Assembly: GCA_003225295.1 (NCBI GenBank)
Contig: QHYZ01000051.1
Coordinates: 81,480-145,479, forward strand
DNA length: 64,000 bases
From: Acidobacteriota bacterium
GTDB lineage: Bacteria; Acidobacteriota; Terriglobia; Acidiferrales; UBA7541
Reading direction: 5' to 3'
The notes under the pieces are model-generated. The model saw only the letters and a program-made list of their open reading frames with translations. It had not been told where the DNA came from and ran no database searches. How positions within the stretch are numbered: the stretch's first letter is position 1; every line of letters starts with the position of its first letter. Made by a program: the position numbers and the translations under genes. Of this stretch, positions 45,376 through 54,512 are shown one piece after another.

Positions 45376-46404
45376 ATGAAAAAGGTTTGCCAAATCTGCA
45401 TACGAGTCATACTGATCGCCGGATTTACGGCCCAGGTCAGTGCTCAAGAGAAGTCCCCGCCTGAGAGTTCTCGGCCGCTCGTCTTGACGGAAGCCATTCC
45501 CTTGCCCGGCGTGCAAGGACGTTTCGATCATTTTGGTTTTGATCGGAAAAACCAATTGTTCGTTGCCGCGCTGGGCAACAATTCAGTCGAAGTGATCGAC
45601 ATCAGCGCAAGAACGCGAGTCCACAGCATCACCGGAATCCCAAATCCCCAGGGGGTCGTCTACGCTCCGGAAACGAAGAAACTCTTTGCGGCCAGCAGCA
45701 AGGGCCAGCTGTATATCTATGACGCCGCCACACTTGAACTAATCAAAGCGATTGATTTTCACGGCGACGTCGATAATCTTCGTTATGACGCCCCCCAGCA
45801 GCGCGTCTACGTCGGTTTCGGCGACGACGAAACGGGCGCCATTGGAACGGTTGACGCCACAACGAACGAGCGCCTCGATGAAGAGTACCAGCTAGGGGCC
45901 CATCCGGAATCTTTCCAGCTAGAAACGGCTGGGCCCAGCATCTATGTAAATCTGCCGGACCTGAAACAGATTGCCGTGATCGATCGGAAGACTCGGGCCA
46001 TCACCCGATGGCCTATGACGCTCGCGCACAATTTTCCAATGGCGCTGGACGAGGCGAATCACCGATTATTTGTGGCCACCCATGAACCGCCTCGCCTGGC
46101 TGTCTTTGAAACCAGTTCGGGTCACCCCGTGGCCACGCTCCCCTGTGTGCAAGATGCCGACGAGGTGTACTACGATTCAGGTCGAAAACGGATCTACGTC
46201 CCTGGTGGAGAAGGCTATATCAGTGTTTTTCAGCAAGTGGATGCCGATCATTACCAGCTCCTCGCCAAGGTTCCCTCAACGTTGGGTGCCCGGACCGCCG
46301 GATACTTTGGCAAGGGAAGAAAAGGTTTTGACCGTTTTTTCCTGGCCGTCCCGGCGCGTGCCGATCATGGCGCCGAAATGTGGATCTACACGGTCCAGGA
46401 TTAA
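45376..46404 (+). CDS. Secreted YVTN/YncE-like beta-propeller protein
   Basis: A 342-residue protein. Signal peptide: ICIRVILIAGFTAQVSAQ. The start at 45376 is chosen because a basic N-terminus (MKKVCQ) and signal follow directly. The mature part shows repeated propeller units: NQLFVAALGNNSVEVIDI, KLFAASSKGQLYIYDA, QRVYVGFGDDETGAIGTVD, NHRLFVATHEPPRLAVFE and RKRIYVPGGEGYISVFQ. These match the YVTN/SMP-like repeat family. No catalytic residues are known for such propellers. It lies upstream of a TonB receptor on the same strand, 330 bases away. Confidence 0.8.
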   Translation: MKKVCQICIRVILIAGFTAQVSAQEKSPPESSRPLVLTEAIPLPGVQGRFDHFGFDRKNQLFVAALGNNSVEVIDISARTRVHSITGIPNPQGVVYAPETKKLFAASSKGQLYIYDAATLELIKAIDFHGDVDNLRYDAPQQRVYVGFGDDETGAIGTVDATTNERLDEEYQLGAHPESFQLETAGPSIYVNLPDLKQIAVIDRKTRAITRWPMTLAHNFPMALDEANHRLFVATHEPPRLAVFETSSGHPVATLPCVQDADEVYYDSGRKRIYVPGGEGYISVFQQVDADHYQLLAKVPSTLGARTAGYFGKGRKGFDRFFLAVPARADHGAEMWIYTVQD

Positions 46405-46733
46405 GATCGCAAACTTTGCTGAATCAGAACGTGTTTACGCCAGCCTGTTTATAGCCCAAGCCACCTCCTATGTTGACCTTGACGACAACGCCAACCTGGA
46501 CGGCTGAGGTGCACCCAGCGAACCTCATGGTAGCCTCCGAGGGCCATCAGACCTGGACAGTCAGGGTGCTGTGCGATCGGATAGCTAAGAGCGGGTGTGG
46601 TCCAACCTCTGGACCAGTACTCTACCCTGCCTGGCCTCATTGCGATTCTAGATGTGGGCAATTAAGGAATTGCTTGACAGCCTGTATTATATGGTGGTAC
46701 AGCGGCTATACCTATTTTGCGGGGGAGGTCCTC
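46405..46733. promoter_or_regulatory. Upstream region of the third TonB receptor gene
   Basis: About 330 bases without a gene. It contains the promoter-like sequence at 46674-46703 and the ribosome site GGGGGAGG. A GTGTTTACGCC at about 46430-46440 resembles only one arm of the operator set and is not called. Confidence 0.5.
46674..46703 (+). promoter_or_regulatory. Promoter of the third TonB receptor gene
   Basis: TTGACA at 46674-46679, then 18 bases, then TACAGC at 46698-46703 preceded by TGG (extended -10 type). The same layout, with GGTACAGCGG, occurs upstream of the 62213 gene. Confidence 0.5.
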
Positions 46734-49700
46734 ATGCAGTCCAAGGCGCAGCGGAACGTCATGCCGGGGTGTGCGGTTCTGGCCAATCTGGTTCGGGTTT
46801 TGGCGGTCGCTTGCGTCGCACTACTTGCTAGCGTCGCAGCTCACCCGCAAGGTAGTTCGGGCAGAATCTTGGGTGTCGTCACCGACCAGTCCGGCGGCAA
46901 CGTCGGGAGGGCCACTGTAACCATTACGGACGTGGCGCGCGGCGTCTCACAAACTCTGACCACGGACTCAGATGGAGCTTACGTGGCCTCGAACGTTCTG
47001 CCCGGTACTTACGCAGTGCGGGCCGAATTCAAGGGTTTCAAGATTTTTGAGCGCAAGAACATCTTAGTAGAGGTTGGCAAGGACGCGCGCATCGACGCCG
47101 TCCTCCAGCCCGGCTCGACCAACGAAACCATCACCATCACCGAGGACGTTCCCATGGTGGATACCACTTCCACCACGTTAGGTGGAACGATCAGCAATGA
47201 AATCATTAACGACCTACCACTGAACGGGCGCAACTACCAGAATCTTGTCTCTCTCCGTCCCGGCACGATGATCTACCCAGGCGGCGGACCCTGGACACAG
47301 AGCACCAACGGGATTCGTCCCGAGGACACCAGCTACATCGTCGACGGCATTACCAACGACGAAGCCTTCATGGGCCTCAGCGTCACGAACGCGGCCGCTG
47401 TCATCGGTGATGCCGCCACCCTTATACCGATTGATGCGATTCAGGAGTTCAATACGCAAGTCAATCCCAAGGCCGAGTTCGGCTGGAAACCAGGCGCGGT
47501 AACAAGCGTGGGATTGAAATCCGGGACCAACGACATCCATGGCACTGCTTATGGCTTTGGTCGCTCGGATTCCTTCGACGCGCGCAATTATTTCAATCCA
47601 GCGGGAGATCCAAAAACCCCCGTCGAACTCGAACAGTATGGCGGATCAGCCGGTGGACACATCATTAAGGACAAGCTCTTTTATTTTGGTGCATTCGAGG
47701 GCCAGATGTATACCGTTGGCAACTCCCTACCAGGACATGTCCCGACGACGGCTTCCATTGTCGGTGGCGGCGGTAACGGGTGTGTGGTCATCACTACGGG
47801 CGACTGCTCCATCAGCGTCGCCGATGCCACCCAAGACCTGATGGCGCAGAACCCGACCTTCGTGGTTAATCCGCTCAGCAATTACTTATTGGGATTCTAC
47901 TCTCCCACCCCTAACACCGCGCAAGGGACGTTTGTCTCGCTCAACTATCCGAACGTCAATAGCTCAAAGAACGCCATCGGGAAGGTGGATTACCATGTCA
48001 ACGACCATCACGCCGTGAGCGGCTCTTATTTCTTTGGCAACGACACCATCGTGGGGATGGACTTCTTCGAGCTCTTGCCACAATTCCGCACCAAGGTTCA
48101 TTCTCGGGCTCAAGACGTCTCCGCCCACTGGGCTTGGAGTCCAAGTTCCACCTTGGCCAACGAGCTCCGCGGCGGCTTTACACACTACGTTCTCCAGATC
48201 CTCCCCGACGATATCGGTTTTCCCTATAAAATCAATACCGGCCTCTCCAATCCCCTGTTGAGCGGGATACCCGACATCAGAATCAATCCTTTTTCGCAAT
48301 TGGGCGCCTTCCATAATTTTCCCAAAATCGTCGGGCCCGACAAAGTCTATGACTTTCTTGATCAGCTGTCCTACTTGCGTGGCAAACATGCCTTTAAGTT
48401 CGGTGGCGAAATCCGCGACGACCAGGTCCATCAGGCTACTTTCCGGGCTGGCCGAGGGCGGATGAGATTTGCTAATTTGGAGAATTTTCTCCAAGGTATC
48501 CCGGGGAACACGACTTTTTTGGCCGGAGATCCCACGCGTAATATCACTCAGTGGCTTTACGCCGGCTATGCTCAGGACGACTGGCGCATCACTCCCAAGG
48601 TGACGCTGAATCTCGGATTCCGCTACGAGCTACAGGGTGTTCCCAAGGAAGCCAAAAACCTGTTCGGAAATTGGGAGCCCGCCGTCGGCTTTGAACAGGT
48701 AGGCAAGAACATCAGTTCGATCTATAACAGAGACAACAAGAACTTTTCGCCTCGCTTGGGTGTTGCTTGGGACGTGACCGGGAAGGGCACCACCATCGTC
48801 CGCGCAGGAGGGAGTCTCATCTACAGCCTTCTGTCCATGAACGCATTCCTTTCCCAGCAGAACACACAAAATACCGTTACGCTCGGCCTTGGCACCATTC
48901 CTACTGGCGCGACGATTTTCGACTCCGCATGTCCGACCGGTTGCCCCGGAACCGGAAACATTTTCACCACTGGGGTCACCATCCCCGGATCCGGTCTTAC
49001 CTGGAAGGATCAATCCACCGCGATCTATCCGTCCAACGTGACTGGCTTGGTTCAATGCGGCGACGGCCTCGGAACCAACCCCGGTCCTTGCGACACCTTT
49101 GCCATGAATCGCAACTTCCGTACTCCCTACGTTGAAAACTGGACGATTGGTATCCAGCATGCCTTTTCCAGCAAACTTTCCCTGGAGGCGACGTACGTTG
49201 GCAATCACGGCGTAAAACTCCTTGGTGTCGGGGATCTCAATCAGCCAGCCGTTGGGTCTGGGTGGAGTCCTGCGGAAATCACCGCCTGCTATCAATCACT
49301 CTATAATCCCGACGTTTGCGCTGCCGATGGTGGCGCTGAGGCAGCGGCCCGGCCTTACACGATCAACGGCAAGGCCCCCTACCTCGGATTCATCAACTAC
49401 CTTTCGAATGCGTATGGATCGACGTATCACGGTTTACAAACTACTCTAACTGCCCGCAACTACCATGGCCTCGATTTCGTGGCTGGCTACACCTATTCTC
49501 ATGCCTTGGACGACGCCTCCTCCAACTGGGTTGCTTTCCTTCCTAAGGACAGCGCCAATCCGGCCTTGGACCATGGCAGCAGCGACTTTGATATCCGGCA
49601 CCGCTTTACGCTCTCCGTGACCTATACGCTTCCCGAGAAGAAAACCAGGAGCCAACTCCTGGAGGGCTGGCAAGTCAATACCATCATAACGTTACAGAGC

Positions 49701-50342
49701 GGTCAGCCTTGGGGAGTCAATGACCAGTCCTTTGATCTGAGCGGAACCGGCGATCTGGCTGATCGTTGGAATTTCTTTGGCAATCCCTCCGACTTTAAGT
49801 CGCAGGGACCAAATGGCCTCCCTTATGTCTCGCCAGCGAGCTTTACGGTTGATAGCGATTCCGCCTCGCCCACTCTTGGCAACGTTCTTGGCGTGGCAAG
49901 CGGAGCACCGGCAGGAGCGTCAACGTGTTTTGCTGATGCATCGCCGCAAGCTGCCAAGAATATGCTGGCCTTCGCCGGCTGCTATGCCAATGGCAAATCG
50001 GCGCTTCTTCCTCCGCCCTTCGGAACCTTTGGCACTATGGGTCGCAACATTTTCCGCGATACTGGCTTCCATAACGTCGATCTTTCCATCACCAAGAGCT
50101 TCAAGTTCGGAGAACGGTTGAAGGCGCAGTTCCGCGTGGAGACGTTTAACTTTCTCAACCACCCCAATTTCGCGAATCCCTATGGAAGCACGAGTGGTTA
50201 CGGCCAGGGGGCAACTGGCGATCCGTCACAGGCTGGAGCCTTCGGCTGCGGCTGCGCGACCCCGGACAACGCTTCCTTCAACCCCGTGCTGGGCTCGGGC
50301 AGCAACCGCGCCATCCAATTGGGATTGAAGTTCATTTTCTAA
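46734..50342 (+). CDS. TonB-dependent receptor with carboxypeptidase-regulatory-like domain
   Basis: A 1202-residue protein. The start at 46734 follows GGGGGAGG and gives a signal LVRVLAVACVALLASVAAHPQ. Regulatory-like domain: ILGVVTDQSGGNVGRATVTI ... GAYVASNVLPGTYAVRAEFKGF, followed by plug features INDLPLNGRNYQNLVSLRPG and SYIVDGITNDEAFMG. Barrel segments repeat through to the C-terminus RAIQLGLKFIF. Unlike the other two receptors it has no LacI-type operator, so it may belong to another regulon. It is preceded by a beta-propeller gene and followed by two NTF2-like genes. Ligand unknown. Confidence 0.92.
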   Translation: MQSKAQRNVMPGCAVLANLVRVLAVACVALLASVAAHPQGSSGRILGVVTDQSGGNVGRATVTITDVARGVSQTLTTDSDGAYVASNVLPGTYAVRAEFKGFKIFERKNILVEVGKDARIDAVLQPGSTNETITITEDVPMVDTTSTTLGGTISNEIINDLPLNGRNYQNLVSLRPGTMIYPGGGPWTQSTNGIRPEDTSYIVDGITNDEAFMGLSVTNAAAVIGDAATLIPIDAIQEFNTQVNPKAEFGWKPGAVTSVGLKSGTNDIHGTAYGFGRSDSFDARNYFNPAGDPKTPVELEQYGGSAGGHIIKDKLFYFGAFEGQMYTVGNSLPGHVPTTASIVGGGGNGCVVITTGDCSISVADATQDLMAQNPTFVVNPLSNYLLGFYSPTPNTAQGTFVSLNYPNVNSSKNAIGKVDYHVNDHHAVSGSYFFGNDTIVGMDFFELLPQFRTKVHSRAQDVSAHWAWSPSSTLANELRGGFTHYVLQILPDDIGFPYKINTGLSNPLLSGIPDIRINPFSQLGAFHNFPKIVGPDKVYDFLDQLSYLRGKHAFKFGGEIRDDQVHQATFRAGRGRMRFANLENFLQGIPGNTTFLAGDPTRNITQWLYAGYAQDDWRITPKVTLNLGFRYELQGVPKEAKNLFGNWEPAVGFEQVGKNISSIYNRDNKNFSPRLGVAWDVTGKGTTIVRAGGSLIYSLLSMNAFLSQQNTQNTVTLGLGTIPTGATIFDSACPTGCPGTGNIFTTGVTIPGSGLTWKDQSTAIYPSNVTGLVQCGDGLGTNPGPCDTFAMNRNFRTPYVENWTIGIQHAFSSKLSLEATYVGNHGVKLLGVGDLNQPAVGSGWSPAEITACYQSLYNPDVCAADGGAEAAARPYTINGKAPYLGFINYLSNAYGSTYHGLQTTLTARNYHGLDFVAGYTYSHALDDASSNWVAFLPKDSANPALDHGSSDFDIRHRFTLSVTYTLPEKKTRSQLLEGWQVNTIITLQSGQPWGVNDQSFDLSGTGDLADRWNFFGNPSDFKSQGPNGLPYVSPASFTVDSDSASPTLGNVLGVASGAPAGASTCFADASPQAAKNMLAFAGCYANGKSALLPPPFGTFGTMGRNIFRDTGFHNVDLSITKSFKFGERLKAQFRVETFNFLNHPNFANPYGSTSGYGQGATGDPSQAGAFGCGCATPDNASFNPVLGSGSNRAIQLGLKFIF

Positions 50343-50442
50343 CCGCTGATGGCGGATGGAGGTCGGGAAGGGGCCGCACATTCACTCGGCCCATTTTTCC
50401 GGTATAAGGGGATACAAAGTTTCTTGGGAGGCTACAGAAACG

Positions 50443-51306
50443 ATGAGACCCTACCCCTTGGCTACCACTGTGCTTGTTCTCGGCGTCATGCTGGCTGTGC
50501 AGCCTGGCCCGCGCGCCATTGCCGCCGCAGACGAACCATCGCTTCTCCAGATCGACAACGATTTTGTGCAGGCCGCTGCGAAACACGACAAGGCCACGGT
50601 CGGCAGACTGCTCGACACGGATTTTACTTGGACGGACGCGGACGGAAAGACGCAGGCTAGGACTGACGTCCTCAAGTCCCTGCCTGCGCCCGCACTTGGC
50701 AACGAAACGGGGGCGCAACTTAAGCCGCGCACCTACGGTCAAGTCGGCGCGGTGATGTCTGGCCGCGACAAAGTCCACGTTCTGCGCATCTGGGTGAAGC
50801 GTCCGGCAGGCTGGCGTTTAATCGTCTATCATGAGGTCGCTCTGGGTCAGCAGGCCGCGACCGCGCCAGGCTTCGGCGTGAATGACTGCCAGAATCCTTG
50901 CAAGACGGTGCCATTCAAACCGAAAACCGAAGCGCAACAGGCCATAATTGCTTCCTGGCAGGCGCTGGAGACGGGCGTTACCAACCATGACGCTTCCGCT
51001 TGGTCACCGCATATCGCTGAAGAGTTCGTCATGCTCGGCTCGACCAACGATCATCCAATGAGCAAGGCCGATCGCATCGCAACTCTCAATTTGCAGAAGC
51101 AAACCGGCCATGGTTCGGCGCCCGCCCCGCTGGTTTCGGCGCAGATGTTTGATTTTGGAGATGCCGTGGTGATGACCTGCCTCCATCAGCCGTATTCTGG
51201 CAAGCCGGTCCATGTGAGCCGCTTGTGGATCAAGCGAGACGGTCACTGGGTTATGTCCATCAGCTATCAAACTACGATTCAGGCTGCTCCGGCCCAAGCC
51301 AGCTAG
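50443..51306 (+). CDS. Exported tandem NTF2-like (DUF4440-type) protein A
   Basis: A 287-residue protein that starts at 50443 after GGGAGG. Signal peptide: LATTVLVLGVMLAVQPGPRAIAA. Two NTF2-like halves are visible. The first spans about residues 33-130 (DNDFVQAAAKHDKATVGRLL, FTWTDADGKTQARTDVLKSL, VLRIWVKRPAGWRLIVYHE); the second about residues 160-280 (AIIASWQALETGVTNHDAS, EEFVMLGSTNDHPMSKADRI, SRLWIKRDGHWVMSISYQ). A Cys pair, NDCQNPCKTVPFKP, links them. Such folds often bind small ligands or act as ketosteroid-isomerase-like enzymes, but no catalytic residues can be assigned. Confidence 0.7.
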   Translation: MRPYPLATTVLVLGVMLAVQPGPRAIAAADEPSLLQIDNDFVQAAAKHDKATVGRLLDTDFTWTDADGKTQARTDVLKSLPAPALGNETGAQLKPRTYGQVGAVMSGRDKVHVLRIWVKRPAGWRLIVYHEVALGQQAATAPGFGVNDCQNPCKTVPFKPKTEAQQAIIASWQALETGVTNHDASAWSPHIAEEFVMLGSTNDHPMSKADRIATLNLQKQTGHGSAPAPLVSAQMFDFGDAVVMTCLHQPYSGKPVHVSRLWIKRDGHWVMSISYQTTIQAAPAQAS

Positions 51307-51353
51307 AAATTGCTCGCTCGCGACCACCATCACCGGGAAAAGCGGAACGCGGC

Positions 51354-52217
51354 ATGAAATGTCTCGTCAAGCACGCACTCGTTGGTGGCCTCGTGTGCTT
51401 CGCCGCCATCGCTGCTTTTTCAAGCAGTCACTCTTCTGCTTCCGGTGCCGATCAGGAAGTATTGGAGGCCGATCGTGCTTTGGTCCGCCTCCTTAGCTTG
51501 GGGGACAAGGCTTCTCCCCAGGACTATCTCGCGCTCGACGAACTCTTGGACGAGGATTTCACTTGGATCGATTCGAATGGAAAGAGCTTGATCAAGCCTG
51601 AGGTCCTCAAGAATTTTCCCGTGCTCGCGAACCCCGACGTTGGACTGCAGGAACACATCTACGGCCGCTCCGCGGTCGTGCGAGCGAATCGCGGCAGAGC
51701 GCAAGTGATGCGTGTCTGGGCCCGGCGCGCGTCAGGATGGCGGCTCATGCTTTACCAGGAGGTCACATTGGTCGTGAAGTCGGAGCCGCCCGTCGCGGAC
51801 GGAGCGGGAATCAGCGACTGTGAAAATCCTTGCAAGGACATCCCTTTCCACCCAGAGACGCCATCCGAGCAGGAGGTAATCGCTTCGTGGCAGGGAGTGA
51901 TGAGAGCGATGGCGCACAAGGATGCCGATGCTTACGCGCCGCTGATTGCTGAGGAGTTCACAGCGACCGACACGCATCATGACCGGGCGTACAGCAAGGC
52001 CGACCGCATCGAGCAAATTAACAAGCAGAAGCAGTCGGGAGTCCAGTCTGTGCCGCCGCCTCTAGTGTCCGCCCGCATGTTCGACTTTGGCGATACGGTC
52101 ATGATGATCGCGCGCGAGCAGCGCGCGAACGCCAAAGCCTATTTCAATACACGCATGTGGGTGAAGCGTGAAGGGCGCTGGCAGATGCTTTTCAGTTTTA
52201 ATACCAGGATTGAGTAG
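51354..52217 (+). CDS. Exported tandem NTF2-like (DUF4440-type) protein B, paralogue of A
   Basis: Also 287 residues, starting at 51354, 47 bases after gene A. Signal peptide: HALVGGLVCFAAIAAFSSS. The arrangement repeats gene A: LDELLDEDFTWIDSNGKSLIKPEVLKNF, MRVWARRASGWRLMLYQE, linker SDCENPCKDIPFHP, then VIASWQGVMRAMAHKDADAY, AYSKADRIEQINKQKQ, TRMWVKREGRWQMLFSF. The Cys-x-x-x-Cys linker and lengths are conserved, so the two are old tandem duplicates. The stop is 9 bases before the Gfo/Idh gene, which might suggest co-transcription, though functional linkage is unclear. Confidence 0.7.
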   Translation: MKCLVKHALVGGLVCFAAIAAFSSSHSSASGADQEVLEADRALVRLLSLGDKASPQDYLALDELLDEDFTWIDSNGKSLIKPEVLKNFPVLANPDVGLQEHIYGRSAVVRANRGRAQVMRVWARRASGWRLMLYQEVTLVVKSEPPVADGAGISDCENPCKDIPFHPETPSEQEVIASWQGVMRAMAHKDADAYAPLIAEEFTATDTHHDRAYSKADRIEQINKQKQSGVQSVPPPLVSARMFDFGDTVMMIAREQRANAKAYFNTRMWVKREGRWQMLFSFNTRIE

Positions 52218-52226
52218 AATGCTCCA

Positions 52227-53321
52227 ATGGTGAAAACAAAACCCGTCAAAGTGGGCATCGTGGGGCTTGGCCGCTGGGCCAAGGTGCTGACTCGCACCTC
52301 CACCAATTCACAAGAAATAGAAATTGTCGCTGGCTACAGCCGCTCCGAAGAAAAACGTCAGGCCTTCGAACAGGAACTTGGCGTTCCCTCTGTCCCGGAC
52401 ATGAAGGCGATGCTCTCAAACCCCGAGATTGCGGGCATAATCCTCACCGTTCCTAACGAGCAGCATCTTCCCGTTGGCGCCCAAGTCGCCAAGGCCAGGA
52501 AGCACGTCTACACCGAGAAACCCATCGCCAGCACGCTCGAAGACGGATTGAAGATCGCGGCTCTAGAGCAGCAGTACGGAATCACCGTTACCGTAGGTCA
52601 TAGCGCGCGATTGATGGCGGGCATACGCCAAATCCGGGCCGCGATCGACAGCGGTGAGCTGGGCCGCATTGCGTTCATGGAAGCCAACTTCTCGAATGAG
52701 CGCGCGCTGGAGCTCACTCCCAAGGCCTGGCGCTGGTACAAGGACAAAGCGCCGGGAGGGCCGCTGTCACAGTTGGCGATTCATCAGTTCGACGTCCTCC
52801 ATTATCTCGGCGGAGAAGTCGTCGAGGCCAGCGCGATGGCCGGTAAACTTTCTCCGGTGGGTGCTGAAGTCGACGATCAGTCCATGACCCTTCTTAAATT
52901 CGCAGATGGCAAGGTCGGCTACGTCGGATCGTGCTGGACGTCGCCCGGAGTTTTTTCCGTGCGGGTGTTCGGCTCTAAGGGATTGATGCACTATGAGATC
53001 GACTTCAATACCTGGGATACTCCCGGCCAACTCCACAAGAATGCGACACTTTACATTCAGCGAGGCAAGCATGGCTACGCCAAGCGCCAAGAGCTGCAGG
53101 TCCCGGAAAGCGACATGTTCCGAACGGAGCTCGAAATGTTCGCCAATAGCTGCAGGACGGGAAAGCCCAGCGAATTAAGCGCGTATAACGGGAATGTCGC
53201 CGTGGCCATCGTCTACGCAGCGCTGCGCTCCATCGAAACAAACGGCCAGTACACGCTTATAGCGGATGTAGTCAGAGAAGCCCAGGCGCGCGTTCGAGAA
53301 AGGATCCACGATGTTGCCTAG
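52227..53321 (+). CDS. Gfo/Idh/MocA-family NAD(P)-dependent oxidoreductase
   Basis: A 364-residue protein. The dinucleotide-binding start KVGIVGLGRWAKVLTRT carries GxGxxx. The EKPIAS motif follows (Lys in EKP is typical of the active site), then GHSARLMAGIRQIRAAIDSGELGRIAFMEANF. The C-terminal domain (GGPLSQLAIHQFDVLHYLGGEV, with the H-Q-F-D segment) is of the GFO_IDH_MocA_C type. Substrates in this family are sugars, inositols and related polyols; none can be named. It overlaps the creatininase-like gene by 11 bases and heads a cluster of five same-strand genes. Confidence 0.85.
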   Translation: MVKTKPVKVGIVGLGRWAKVLTRTSTNSQEIEIVAGYSRSEEKRQAFEQELGVPSVPDMKAMLSNPEIAGIILTVPNEQHLPVGAQVAKARKHVYTEKPIASTLEDGLKIAALEQQYGITVTVGHSARLMAGIRQIRAAIDSGELGRIAFMEANFSNERALELTPKAWRWYKDKAPGGPLSQLAIHQFDVLHYLGGEVVEASAMAGKLSPVGAEVDDQSMTLLKFADGKVGYVGSCWTSPGVFSVRVFGSKGLMHYEIDFNTWDTPGQLHKNATLYIQRGKHGYAKRQELQVPESDMFRTELEMFANSCRTGKPSELSAYNGNVAVAIVYAALRSIETNGQYTLIADVVREAQARVRERIHDVA

Positions 53322-54114
53322 CCGCTATTTCATCGATTTGACGCAGCCGGAAATCGCGGCGCAATTGAAGAAGAACCCGCTCGTCATTTTGCCGCAGGGC
53401 AGCGTTGAACAACACGGTCCTCATCTCCCCACCGGCACCGACATTTTTGCTTCGAGCGTCATCGCCCATGCCGTCGCCGAGCGCATGGACGGGCTCGTGT
53501 TGCCGGGAGGCCCGCTCGGCGTGACCCCATTGCACATGCCCTTCGAAGGCACGATCACGCTCACTCCGGACACCTACATGCGAGTGGTCACGGAAACATG
53601 TGCCTCCACCGCGCGGCACGGCGCAAAATATCTTCTGATCCTGAATTGGCATGAGCTCAATATCCCGCCCCTCGGCGTCGCGGCCGACTTGCTCCATCGC
53701 GAATACGGGATGACCGTGCTCACCGTGCAGGCCTGCTTCGTTGCTGAAGACATGTTCGGAAAGGAATGCGGCGGACTCACGCACGGCGGCGAAATCGAAG
53801 CGCTCGCCGTCCTCGCTTACCGTCCCGATCTAGTGCACTTGGAGCGCATCGATTATTCCTCGGACCACACAGATGGGCACAAGATCGATGCGCTTCGGCG
53901 TACGCGCAGTTTTCAGCCGGTCTTGTCCGATGTACGTTCCATCGCACCGACCGGCTGGTATGGCACTCCACAACATGCCAACGTGGAGAAAGCGCGCCGC
54001 ATGGTGAACGATGTTGCTGACGCGATCGCCAAGCAGTCCGTGGAAATCTTCAAACAACTCGACAAGCTCCAGGGCGGGATCGCGGAAATCAAGCAATCGA
54101 GCAAGGTGCCCTGA
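53311..54114 (+). CDS. Creatininase-family amidohydrolase
   Basis: A 267-residue metal-dependent amidohydrolase-like protein. Metal-binding motifs: GSVEQHGPHLPTGTD (E-x-H-G-x-H plus Asp) and THGGEIEA (Glu). The usual N-G-H-G-G-N block is replaced by NWHELN (Trp for Gly, Glu-Leu for the Gly pair), an alteration at the third metal-ligand loop. Characterised relatives hydrolyse creatinine, mycofactocin peptide or pyrimidine-type amides, so the reaction here is uncertain. The start overlaps the oxidoreductase; the stop overlaps the ATG of the cupin gene by one base. Confidence 0.8.
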   Translation: MLPSRYFIDLTQPEIAAQLKKNPLVILPQGSVEQHGPHLPTGTDIFASSVIAHAVAERMDGLVLPGGPLGVTPLHMPFEGTITLTPDTYMRVVTETCASTARHGAKYLLILNWHELNIPPLGVAADLLHREYGMTVLTVQACFVAEDMFGKECGGLTHGGEIEALAVLAYRPDLVHLERIDYSSDHTDGHKIDALRRTRSFQPVLSDVRSIAPTGWYGTPQHANVEKARRMVNDVADAIAKQSVEIFKQLDKLQGGIAEIKQSSKVP

Positions 54115-54512
54115 TGGCGCGCGTTTTCACCCAGGCGGAAGCCAAGCGCCTTGGACTTCCGGGTCGCAAAGCGCTGGAGATTGTCTCCGGAGAAAGGGGC
54201 GCTCTTGGTGTTACGTTGCGGCTCGCCGAGATTCCCGTGCCCCAGCCTGGTGAATCGCTCCGCGGCCCGCATCGGCATTGCGACCATGAAGAGTGCATCT
54301 ACGTCTTGTCCGGCAAAGGCACGACCTTCGCCGACAGTGGCGAATTCCCGCTCAAGCCCGGCGATACTGTCCTGATTCCTCCCGGCGAGAAGCACGTGAC
54401 CCGTAACACCGGCAACGAACCGCTCCTTCTCTTGTGTTTTTTCCCCGTCGCCGATATAAACAAGGGCACTGCAGAGCCCGGCGTCTCTTCCCGTACTTCT
54501 CATCGGCCATGA
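54114..54512 (+). CDS. Small single-domain cupin protein
   Basis: A 132-residue protein. Cupin motif 1 is GPHRHCDHEECIYVLSGKG, with two His, a Glu and a spaced second motif PGDTVLIPPGEKHVTRNTGNEPL providing the fourth ligand His. All four metal-ligand positions are present, so it is likely a metal-dependent cupin; isomerase, dioxygenase and decarboxylase are possible. It begins inside the last codon of the creatininase-like gene (TGATGG) and ends overlapping the next start (CCATGACC), so translational coupling is expected. Confidence 0.8.
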   Translation: MARVFTQAEAKRLGLPGRKALEIVSGERGALGVTLRLAEIPVPQPGESLRGPHRHCDHEECIYVLSGKGTTFADSGEFPLKPGDTVLIPPGEKHVTRNTGNEPLLLLCFFPVADINKGTAEPGVSSRTSHRP

